59,373 bases of DNA from NCBI GenBank assembly GCA_039026915.1, contig JBCCLJ010000014.1, forward strand, positions 1-59,373, given 5' to 3'. The position numbers and the translations under genes are program-made. Positions 42,472 to 49,821 of this stretch are shown piece by piece. The first letter of the stretch is position 1; each line of letters starts with the position of its first letter. Under the pieces are notes generated by a model that made no database searches, had not been told where the DNA came from, and saw only the letters and a list, made by a program, of their open reading frames with translations. This stretch comes from JBCCLJ01 sp039026915 (GTDB taxonomy: Bacteria; Acidobacteriota; Thermoanaerobaculia; Multivoradales; Multivoraceae).

Positions 42472-43280
42472 GCTCCTCCCTTCTCTCTCCGAGCGTCGGC
42501 TACGGCGACGGCGGCTTCGACTGGAACGAGGGTCGCGGCCTCGCCGTCCTGCTGCACGGCGCGGGAGGCGACCGTTCGAGCTGGGCGCTGCAGGCGCGCA
42601 CCCTCGGCAGCGACGGCTGGAACGTCCTCGCGGTCGACTTCCCCGGACACGGCCGCTCGGCGCAGCTCGGCGGAGACGCCAGCATCGAAGCTTTGGCGGA
42701 CTGGGTCGGAGAAACGGTAGAAACCGTGCCCGCCCCTTACCGGCGCCGCCTGTGCGTCGCCGGCCATTCGATGGGAGCGTGCGTCGCCGTCACGCTGGCA
42801 GCTCGTCGAGACGTCGACCGGCTTGCTCTTCTCGGCGCGGGCAAGGCGATGCCGGTGAACGACGCCCTCCTCCACGACACCTTGCACGCGCCCCAGCAGG
42901 CGGCACGGTTCATCGCCGCCTTCGCTCACGCCAAGCAGCATCACCTGGGCGGTGCCGAGATGCCGGGCGTCTGGCTGCTCGGAGCGACCGCGGCTCAGAT
43001 TGCACGGACGGACCCTGAAATTCTGCACGCCGACTTCGCCGCCTGCAACGCCTGGCGCAGCGAAGACCTGCTCGAGAGCGTGACCGCACCGACTCTGGTG
43101 GTCGTCGGCGACGCCGACCGCATGACTCCTCCCGCGGCCGGCATCGGGCTGGCCGATTCGCTCGGAGACTCGACTCTCGAGACGCTCACGGGCGTCGGGC
43201 ACATGATGATGCTGGAGGCGCCGACCACCGTCGGCCAGCTGCTGAGGCGTCACTTCGGTGACGCGCACGCCACCGGCTAG
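42468..43280 (+). CDS. Alpha/beta hydrolase
   Basis: This 270-residue cytosolic hydrolase has the oxyanion region HGAGGDRSSW, the nucleophile elbow GHSMGA, the catalytic Asp in GDADRMTP and the catalytic His in GVGHMMMLE. The start is a GTG overlapping the stop of the MetY-type gene (GTGA). It is shorter than homoserine acetyltransferase (MetX) and lacks its features, so it is not an obvious MetX, although the coupling suggests a sulfur-amino-acid or thioester role. Its stop codon shares the four bases CTAG with the stop of the convergent gene. Confidence 0.9.
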   Translation: MSSSLLSPSVGYGDGGFDWNEGRGLAVLLHGAGGDRSSWALQARTLGSDGWNVLAVDFPGHGRSAQLGGDASIEALADWVGETVETVPAPYRRRLCVAGHSMGACVAVTLAARRDVDRLALLGAGKAMPVNDALLHDTLHAPQQAARFIAAFAHAKQHHLGGAEMPGVWLLGATAAQIARTDPEILHADFAACNAWRSEDLLESVTAPTLVVVGDADRMTPPAAGIGLADSLGDSTLETLTGVGHMMMLEAPTTVGQLLRRHFGDAHATG

Positions 43281-44527
43281 GCCGTCTTGGCGGAGGGCTC
43301 CACTCGGCAACGGGCGAGCTCGAGACAGGCCGGGGCGGCGAGCAGGAACAACATCCAGCGCTGTAGCTCGGTGTCGCGCCAGTTCGCCTCGAAGAGGCCC
43401 GCGACGTTGAACGCGACGATCGCGAGCGCGGCACCCAGCGCCATTTCGCTTCCCTCACCGCCGAGTCGCAGCTGTCGGAGAGCCAGAAGGAGACCGGCGA
43501 CCATCAGCCATACGTACGAGGCGAAGCCGACGAGACCGCGCTCCGCGGCGGTGTGCACCGGAGTGCTGTGCAGGTGTTTGACGTGGTCGCGGGGAGCCGT
43601 GGCGTGACGGTAGATCGGATACCGCTCCGCCACCATGCCGGGACCGATTCCGAAGAGGGGACGCTCCGACGTCATCTTGAGCCCCGCCTGAGCCATGCAC
43701 AGCCGGTCGTAGTTCGAGATGTCGGTCGGATCGGCGATCGAGCGAACGCGCTCCCAATGCCCCGGAGCCCACGCCGCGATCAGGGCGCTCGCGAGAGTGA
43801 GAAGCCCGAAGAGCGCGGCGAGGCGTCGCCAGCCGCGATAGGCGACGCCCAGAACGACGGCCGCCAGCGCTCCGAGCCACGCCGAGCGCGTCAGCGTGAG
43901 AACGAGCGTCGCCACCAGAACGGCGAGGCACGTCCACTCGACCCAGCGCGCGCGGGTGCTGCGACGAGGCAGGGCCAGACGCGCCAGCACGAGGCAGAGA
44001 GCCAGGAGCAGGACGCCCGAGAAGGTCATGTAGTGCGAGAAGGGCCCCGGCATCCGCCGGTCGATCGATCCGTAACCTGCAAAGACGAACTGCCACAGAC
44101 CGATCGCCGCGACGCCGACGCCGACCGCGATCAGCAGGTCCGCAAGGCGCCGCAGTTGCGGCACCTGCGCCGCCAGAACGACGACCAGCGGCAAGGTCGC
44201 CGCGGAGAACAAATCGCTGAGAGACCTCGAGCTCGAGCCCGGGTCGTAGGAGCTCGCAACGGAGATCGCAAAGGCTGCCAGATACACCGCGAGCGGCTTC
44301 AGCACGCCTCCGAAAGGCTGCCTCCAAGCCGCTCCGACTCGCGACCAGTCGAGTTCTCGCCAACGATAGGCGACCCAAAGCAGGGCCATGCCCAACAGGA
44401 TGTTGGACAGCGCGAGTCCCCAGATCGTGACCAGATGCAGCATCACCAGCGTGAAACCGACGCCAGCTGCTGCGGAGGGGCCGCGGCCTGAAGAAACGGT
44501 GGTCGAGGGTACGGGGGCTACGCTCAT
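43277..44527 (-). CDS. O-antigen ligase/polymerase-like membrane protein
   Basis: This 416-residue protein has about 11 transmembrane segments and the large periplasmic loop typical of the Wzy/WaaL O-antigen ligase family. The loop includes IGPGMVAERYP and DHVKHLHSTPVHTAAERGLVGF, where a His-containing HLHS motif and a Glu occur at the family's conserved site. It should join or polymerise lipid-linked glycans at the periplasmic face. The start is the ATG at 44527. It has no ribosome-binding site and lies 28 nt from the divergent asparagine synthetase start. Confidence 0.88.
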   Translation of the reverse strand: MSVAPVPSTTVSSGRGPSAAAGVGFTLVMLHLVTIWGLALSNILLGMALLWVAYRWRELDWSRVGAAWRQPFGGVLKPLAVYLAAFAISVASSYDPGSSSRSLSDLFSAATLPLVVVLAAQVPQLRRLADLLIAVGVGVAAIGLWQFVFAGYGSIDRRMPGPFSHYMTFSGVLLLALCLVLARLALPRRSTRARWVEWTCLAVLVATLVLTLTRSAWLGALAAVVLGVAYRGWRRLAALFGLLTLASALIAAWAPGHWERVRSIADPTDISNYDRLCMAQAGLKMTSERPLFGIGPGMVAERYPIYRHATAPRDHVKHLHSTPVHTAAERGLVGFASYVWLMVAGLLLALRQLRLGGEGSEMALGAALAIVAFNVAGLFEANWRDTELQRWMLFLLAAPACLELARCRVEPSAKTA

Positions 44528-44537
44528 CAGCGCGCGT

Positions 44538-44547
44538 AGTTTACTCT
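44538..44547. promoter_or_regulatory. Symmetric -10 region shared by divergent genes
   Basis: The sequence AGTTTACT reads AGTAAACT on the other strand, giving TTTACT or TACTCT 8-10 nt before the asnB ATG, and TAAACT 10 nt before the ligase ATG. The whole intergenic gap is only 28 nt, so both mRNAs must be leaderless or nearly so if they start here. Confidence 0.4.
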
Positions 44548-44555
44548 GTCGCTCG

Positions 44556-46316
44556 ATGTGCGGGATCGCTGGAATTGTCGGGACGGGCGCGGATCCGGAC
44601 CTCGTCCGGAGCATGACGGACCGGCAGGCCCACCGCGGTCCGGACGACGCGGGCCACTGGTCCAGCGAGGGCGTCGCTCTCGGCCACCGCCGCCTGTCGA
44701 TCCTGGACCTCAGCGCCGCCGGGCACCAGCCGATGGAGCTGGGATCCCTGGTCCTCACCTACAACGGTGAGATCTACAACTTTCGCGCGCTGCGCGATGA
44801 ACTCGGCGGACCTTGGAAGAGTGAGACCGACTCCGAGGTGATCCTGCGGCTCTACGCCGAGGTCGGGATGCGGTGCGTCGACAGGCTCGTCGGCATGTTC
44901 GCCTTCGCCCTCTGGGACCGCGAGCGCCGAACGCTCTTTGCAGCTCGAGACCGTCTCGGGATCAAGCCTCTTCACTATCGCGCCGAAAACGGATCGTTCG
45001 CCTTCGCCTCCGAACTGAAGGCGCTCACCGGAGGCGCCGTGCCGCCGCTGCGGACTCCGAGCGTCGATCGCACGGCGCTGCGCGACTTCTTCACCTACAA
45101 GTACGTTCCGACACCCAAGACAATCTACGCCGGCATCCAGAAGCTTCCCCCCGCGCACACGCTCTCCGTCTCGCTCGACGATCCCGAGACGGTTCGCCTC
45201 GAGCGCTATTGGGCGCCCTCGAGTGAGACCACGCTGAACGATCCCGAAGAGGCCCTGGCCGCCTACTCCGAGACGCTGCACAGAGTCGTCAACGAGCACA
45301 CCCTCTCGGACGTCCCCGTCGGCGTCTTTCTCAGCGGCGGCATCGACTCGACCTCGGTCGTCGCGAACCTCGACCGGCCGAAGACCTTCACGCTGGGCTT
45401 CGACCGCGGCCGCGACGAGAGCGACGCCGCCGCCCAGATCGCGGAGCACTTCGGCACCGATCACAGCCTGCTGACGGCCGGCGGCGCCGACCTCGAGACC
45501 GCCGTCGAAGCCGTCCCCCGTATGTACGACGAGCCGTTCGGCGACCACGGGGCCTGGCCGACGCATCTTGTGTCCAAGCTGGCTCAGAGCCAGGTCACCG
45601 TCGCCTTGAGCGGCGAAGGCGGCGACGAGCTCTTCGCCGGCTACCACTGGTACGACAAGGTCGTGCGTTTTCGCGCCACGCCCTGGAATCGGATGCTGGC
45701 CAGGGCCCTGCCTCCGTTGTCACCGTCCAGCCGAGCGGCCCAGCGAAGGGCGGCGCAGGGCGTCGAGCGGTACTCGATGTTCCTCGGACCCTTCACGCCT
45801 CGCCAGAAGCAGCACCTTCTTTCTCCGGACCTGCTCGACCCCGAGTACGACGACCTCTGGGTCTACCGCCGCCTCGAACGGCCTGAACTCGATTCCGTGA
45901 AGCAGATGCAGTGGTGGGACCTTCACACTTATCTCGCCGACGACATGCTGCCGAAGCTCGACCGGGCGAGCATGGCCGTCTCCCTGGAGTCCCGCCCACC
46001 CTACGTCGATCACCGCATGGTCGAGCTGGCGCTGCGCACGCACCCCGATCTCATGCGCTCCGGCAAGATCGGAAAAGTGCTCGCCCGACGCTTCCTCGAA
46101 CCGCGCGTTCCCGACGGCTTCCTCGAACGTCCGAAGATCGGTTTTTCGATGCCGGTCAGGCGCTGGGTTGCCAAGCAGCCGCAGGTCCTCGACGCTGCCC
46201 TCGAGCGCCTGCATTCCCAGGGAGTGCTGCGCACGAAGCGCCGCTACCGGTTCAACAGCGAGCAGATCTGGAGCCTGCTCGTGCTCGACCGTTGGATCAC
46301 GCAGAAAGGTCTCTGA
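44556..46316 (+). CDS. asnB: Asparagine synthetase, glutamine-hydrolysing
   Basis: This 586-residue enzyme begins MCGIAGIVG, where Cys2 becomes the N-terminal nucleophile of the glutaminase domain after Met removal; this fixes the start. HRGPDDAGHW and YNGEIYNF belong to that domain. The synthetase domain has the ATP-binding SGGIDSTSV and GEGGDELFAGY. It aminates aspartate (or a related carboxylate) using glutamine and ATP. AsnB-type genes beside surface-polysaccharide genes often amidate uronic acids or similar; here the divergent neighbour is an O-antigen ligase-like gene. A terminator-like hairpin follows. Confidence 0.94.
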   Translation: MCGIAGIVGTGADPDLVRSMTDRQAHRGPDDAGHWSSEGVALGHRRLSILDLSAAGHQPMELGSLVLTYNGEIYNFRALRDELGGPWKSETDSEVILRLYAEVGMRCVDRLVGMFAFALWDRERRTLFAARDRLGIKPLHYRAENGSFAFASELKALTGGAVPPLRTPSVDRTALRDFFTYKYVPTPKTIYAGIQKLPPAHTLSVSLDDPETVRLERYWAPSSETTLNDPEEALAAYSETLHRVVNEHTLSDVPVGVFLSGGIDSTSVVANLDRPKTFTLGFDRGRDESDAAAQIAEHFGTDHSLLTAGGADLETAVEAVPRMYDEPFGDHGAWPTHLVSKLAQSQVTVALSGEGGDELFAGYHWYDKVVRFRATPWNRMLARALPPLSPSSRAAQRRAAQGVERYSMFLGPFTPRQKQHLLSPDLLDPEYDDLWVYRRLERPELDSVKQMQWWDLHTYLADDMLPKLDRASMAVSLESRPPYVDHRMVELALRTHPDLMRSGKIGKVLARRFLEPRVPDGFLERPKIGFSMPVRRWVAKQPQVLDAALERLHSQGVLRTKRRYRFNSEQIWSLLVLDRWITQKGL

Positions 46317-46338
46317 GACCGGTGCGCCGCGCACCCGA

Positions 46339-46357
46339 AGGCCCTCCGGGAGGGCCT
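46339..46357 (+). terminator. Terminator-like hairpin after asnB
   Basis: AGGCCCTC at 46339-46346 and GAGGGCCT at 46350-46357 form an 8-bp stem with a 3-nt loop, 22 nt after the asnB stop. It is followed by CCTTCG, and a TTTT lies about 20 nt further on. Confidence 0.5.
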
Positions 46358-46450
46358 CCTTCGACTGCTACACTCGCTTTTGATTCGAGTCAGGAGTGAG
46401 CGGTCGTGCGGCGGCGGACAGGCTGCTGAGGACTCGATGAGGAACGAGAC

Positions 46451-47032
46451 TTGAGCCGCGAAGACGTCACCACCCTGCTCCACGCCTATTGCAACGGCGA
46501 CCGTGAAGCGTTCAATCAGCTCGTCCCGTTGGTGTATCAGGACCTTCGACAAATCGCGCGACGCCACCTCCGACGAACGCAGCGCGGACAGACGCTCGAT
46601 ACGACGGCGCTCGTCCACGAGGTCTACATGAAGATGGTGGATCAGAAGAAGGTGAGCCTCAAGGACCGCGCTCACTTCCTCGCCGTCTCGGCCTGCGCCA
46701 TGAGGCAGGTCATCGTCACCCACGCGCGAGCGCGCACCGCGGCCAAGCGGGGCGGCGGCAAGGAGCCGGTAAGTCTCGACGAAGCGCGTATCGCAATCGA
46801 TCGGCAGGCCGAGAAGTTGCTGTCGCTCGACGAGTCGCTGACCAAGCTGCGCGAGCGCAACGAACGCATGGCTCAGGTCGTCGAGTGTCGCTTCTTCGCG
46901 GGGCTCTCGGAGCAGGAAACCGCCGAGGCGCTCGACATTTCCGTGCGCACGGCTCAGCGTGACTGGACGCGCGCCCGAGCCTGGCTTCAGCGAGATCTTT
47001 CCGCTGCCGGCCCCAGCCCGGGGCCGTCCTAG
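46451..47032 (+). CDS. ECF-type RNA polymerase sigma factor
   Basis: This 193-residue sigma factor has region 2 (YQDLRQIARRHLRR, DTTALVHEVYMKM) and region 4 (VVECRFFAGLSEQETAEALDISVRTAQRDWTRARAWL). The wording of region 2, RQTLDTTALVHE-like, is that of the ECF group abundant in Acidobacteria and Planctomycetes, whose members frequently sit next to serine/threonine kinases. No kinase or anti-sigma gene is adjacent here, so it is an orphan. The start is TTG with GAGGAA upstream. Its regulon is not evident. Confidence 0.93.
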   Translation: MSREDVTTLLHAYCNGDREAFNQLVPLVYQDLRQIARRHLRRTQRGQTLDTTALVHEVYMKMVDQKKVSLKDRAHFLAVSACAMRQVIVTHARARTAAKRGGGKEPVSLDEARIAIDRQAEKLLSLDESLTKLRERNERMAQVVECRFFAGLSEQETAEALDISVRTAQRDWTRARAWLQRDLSAAGPSPGPS

Positions 47033-47119
47033 CCCGGCAAGCGGAGCTCCGACTCGAAGGGCGACGCGTCTGCCTCGAAAGTGCGCGCTCGTTCCGTGGC
47101 GGGAGGTCGCTCCGGCGAC

Positions 47120-47923
47120 TCAGGCCGTCGAAGCGGCCTTCTTCTTGCGCGGGCTCTTTCGTCCGTCCTTTCCACTCTGGACCCCATTCCGCTGCGCCTC
47201 CCTGGCAGCGGCGCGCTCGCGGCGACGACGATCCATCTCCCGGCGGTGCCGAACGGCCTTGCGGATCGAGGCGGCGGCGTCCGGAGTCTTGCAGCCCGTG
47301 TCGCCGTGATCGACCTCGACGGCCCCGATACGCTGAGCCGCGGCGAGACAGCGTTTGCGCCACTCCGGCGAGCGTAGTCCCAGCTGAATCAGGGTGTTGT
47401 TCATGGCGTAGCGCACGCGGTTGCGAGCACAGTGCACCTCCGCCTCGATGACCGCCAGCCGGTCCGCGAGGAAGGCGTCGTCGAGATCCGCGTCGGCAAC
47501 GAGCAGGTTCGTCAACACGTTCCACCCCGCCTGGCCGACGAACTCACGCGGCGACGCCGACCACTTCTTCGACTTCGACAGCGCCAGCGGCCCACGGCTG
47601 ACGAGCCCAGCGAAGGCCGACGCCTCGGCGTAGTTCGAAACGCCGCCGACCCAACGATCCAGCTCGCGGCTGCGCAGCGCCCGAGGGTCGGCCAAACGCG
47701 CGGCGAGGATCCGAGCATCGTGGTTACCGCTCTCCCAGAGGCGGATGGCAACGTCGTGTCGCTGAGCAGGCTCGCAGGCCTTCTTGACCTCACGCTCCAG
47801 CTTGCCGAGCTCGCCGTAGCTGACGCCGAACATCGGCTCCTGCACGCCATGACGCGCGTAGACCTTGCGGTTCTGTGCCGTGCCGGCGCCACGTAGACGC
47901 TTGACGATCTCGCTGTACTTCAT
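47120..47923 (-). CDS. DNA alkylation repair protein (AlkD-like HEAT protein)
   Basis: This 267-residue protein is a HEAT-like repeat protein of the AlkC/AlkD alkylation-repair group: KYSEIVKRLRGAGTAQNRKVYARHG at the start, ELGKLEREVKKACEP, and YAMNNTLIQLGLRSP later. AlkD removes positively charged alkylated bases without flipping them. Members of this broader family in soil bacteria may have other roles. The C-terminus is very basic (KDGRKSPRKKK), likely DNA-binding. The ATG at 47923 has GGGAGG five nt upstream. It is the distal gene of the same-strand group with the NlpC, AHCY-like and ACC genes. Confidence 0.85.
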   Translation of the reverse strand: MKYSEIVKRLRGAGTAQNRKVYARHGVQEPMFGVSYGELGKLEREVKKACEPAQRHDVAIRLWESGNHDARILAARLADPRALRSRELDRWVGGVSNYAEASAFAGLVSRGPLALSKSKKWSASPREFVGQAGWNVLTNLLVADADLDDAFLADRLAVIEAEVHCARNRVRYAMNNTLIQLGLRSPEWRKRCLAAAQRIGAVEVDHGDTGCKTPDAAASIRKAVRHRREMDRRRRERAAAREAQRNGVQSGKDGRKSPRKKKAASTA

Positions 47924-48018
47924 CGGGCCTCCCGAGTGACCGTGACTCACGGAGCGAAGATCCTCTCACGGCCCGCGCGCCCCCGCGCACAAGTTTCTGC
48001 AAGAAGCTCCTGCGAGAC

Positions 48019-48612
48019 TCAATCGAGGACTCGGCGCGCGAAGCGCAGGCGCCCCATCCAGTAGCGACTCTCGGTCACGCGTGTCTGCACGACGCCGCGG
48101 GACGTCGAGGCATGCACCATCTCGAGCGGCTCCCCGGGTCTCGACACGACGACTCCGACGTGATCGATCACGTCTCCGTCGGCGCTGAAGAAGACGAGAT
48201 CGCCGGGCAGCACTTCGTCCATCGCGACCCACTGCCCCACGGCGGCCTGCTGGCTCGACGTCCGCGGCAGGCTCACGCCGTTGCCGGCGAAGACGAAGTC
48301 GACGAGACCCGAGCAGTCGAAGCCCTTGGGCGTCGCCCCGGCAAACTCGTAGGGACGCCCCAACTGATCGAGCGCCGACGAGACCACTTCACGACGAAGA
48401 CTCCAGCGCCGCGATGCGCCGGGGGGCCTCTCTCGACGGGCCCGAGGTGCGACGGCCGTCGGTGGCTCTTTGGGTTGCGACGCCTTCACTCGGTCGCGGG
48501 GTGCGGACCGAGTGACCGGAACGGCCGGATCGGGCGCTCCGGAGCAGGCAACGAACATCGTCCCGAGCATCAGCGCGATCAGGCACCTCCGCGGAACCGT
48601 CGCTCGGCTCAC
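48019..48612 (-). CDS. NlpC/P60 family lipoprotein peptidase
   Basis: This 197-residue protein has a lipoprotein signal with lipobox FVAC (Cys23), a Pro/Arg-rich linker (about 25-70) and an NlpC/P60 domain. The catalytic residues appear as C100 in DCSGL, H151 in DHVGVV and the third polar residue around H167. These enzymes cleave peptidoglycan cross-link peptides, usually between D-Glu and a diamino acid. The ATG overlaps the stop of the AHCY-like gene (ATGA). Envelope location and family are secure; the exact bond cut is not known. Confidence 0.93.
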   Translation of the reverse strand: MSRATVPRRCLIALMLGTMFVACSGAPDPAVPVTRSAPRDRVKASQPKEPPTAVAPRARRERPPGASRRWSLRREVVSSALDQLGRPYEFAGATPKGFDCSGLVDFVFAGNGVSLPRTSSQQAAVGQWVAMDEVLPGDLVFFSADGDVIDHVGVVVSRPGEPLEMVHASTSRGVVQTRVTESRYWMGRLRFARRVLD

Positions 48613-49775
48613 GCTGACTCTCCGCGCTCGAGAGTGCGTCGAAACGCCCGAGCGACCTCGCGATCCACCGCGTCGGGGACCGGCTGCGGCCCCAGGGGAC
48701 TCACCCGGCCGAGAGCGAGCGCCTCGAGCGATCTCGCCTGCAGCGTGAGTCCCATATCCATCGCCTGGATGGGATTCCCGAGCCCGCCCTGCGCCGCCAA
48801 GTTGATGATCCGTCCCTCCGCCAGAAGGAACAGCTCTCGACCGTCGCCGGTCCGAACCCGTTCGATGGAGGGGGCGAGTCGCTCGACCGGGCCGAGAGAG
48901 CGGAACCCTCCCACGTCGATCTCGCGGTCGGTGTGTCCAGCATTGGCCAGGATCGCACCATCTGACAGCGAAGTCAGCTGCTCCGTCGCGATAACGTCAT
49001 CGCGACCCGTCGCCGTGAAGACGAGCTGCGCCGCTCCGAGGTCGGCGCCCTCGACGACGCGAAAGCCGTCCATCGTCGCTTCGAGCGCCTTCAGCTCGTC
49101 CGGCTCGACGATCTCGACAGCCGCTCCTCTGCGAGCTGCATACAGCGCAATGCCACGCCCACACCAGCCGTAACCGAAGACGATCACCCGCAGACGGTGC
49201 AGCGCGAGGTTCGTCACGCGAGTGACCGTATCGATGACGGACTCTCCGACACCGTGCTTGTTCTCGACCAACGACTTGAGCGGGCTGTCGTTGATCACGA
49301 CCACGGGAAAGGGCACCCGCGCGTCGTACTCTTCGCGGAGCAGGAATGCACCCGACGTCGTCTCTTCGGTCGCGCCGCGCAGGGCACTCCCCGCCTCGAT
49401 CACGGCCGCGATGACCTCGGCGCCGTTGTCGAGCACGAGATCGGGGTTGGACGAAGCCAGGTGCCCGACCTTGGTGGCGGTCGTTCGGGCATCGTCGCCC
49501 GGCTCGTCGAGCACGGCCAATCCGCTCGACCTCAGCACCTCTGCGGTGCCGAACTGAGTGGTGCCCTGGTTACCGAGGACCTCGACCTCAGCGCCGCCTG
49601 CCTGCAGCGCCTCGAGCAGGACCGCGGTCTTCGGCTCGACGTGCAGGCGAAAAGCAATCCGGAGCCCTTCGAACGGCCGCGTCTGTGAGAACTGGCGCCC
49701 GACGCTGCTCAGGAGGGGCATCCGGCGCCTCGTCCACTCGATGCGGCCGCGCGCCGCCTGCGCCTCCGACGTCAA
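48609..49775 (-). CDS. Atypical S-adenosylhomocysteine hydrolase homologue
   Basis: This 388-residue protein is clearly homologous to adenosylhomocysteinase: RIEWTRRRMPLL, LVLDNGAEV, INDSPLKSLVENKHGVGES, the NAD-binding FGYGWCGRGIA and ANAGHTDREID. Several usual residues differ. The catalytic lysine is kept, but the Asp four residues later is Glu; the CRES cysteine is Val; the GHPS histidine is Asn; and the C-terminal tail with the Lys/Tyr of the partner active site is absent. The TTG start is needed, because RIEW is conserved in the family. It follows the ACC gene by 46 nt. I infer a related hydrolase or oxidoreductase with a different nucleoside thioether, or a regulatory protein. Confidence 0.82.
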   Translation of the reverse strand: MTSEAQAARGRIEWTRRRMPLLSSVGRQFSQTRPFEGLRIAFRLHVEPKTAVLLEALQAGGAEVEVLGNQGTTQFGTAEVLRSSGLAVLDEPGDDARTTATKVGHLASSNPDLVLDNGAEVIAAVIEAGSALRGATEETTSGAFLLREEYDARVPFPVVVINDSPLKSLVENKHGVGESVIDTVTRVTNLALHRLRVIVFGYGWCGRGIALYAARRGAAVEIVEPDELKALEATMDGFRVVEGADLGAAQLVFTATGRDDVIATEQLTSLSDGAILANAGHTDREIDVGGFRSLGPVERLAPSIERVRTGDGRELFLLAEGRIINLAAQGGLGNPIQAMDMGLTLQARSLEALALGRVSPLGPQPVPDAVDREVARAFRRTLERGESA

Positions 49776-49821
49776 AGCGCCCTGCCGGACAGTGCTCCTG
49801 CAGCGATCATCGGCTCCAAGC

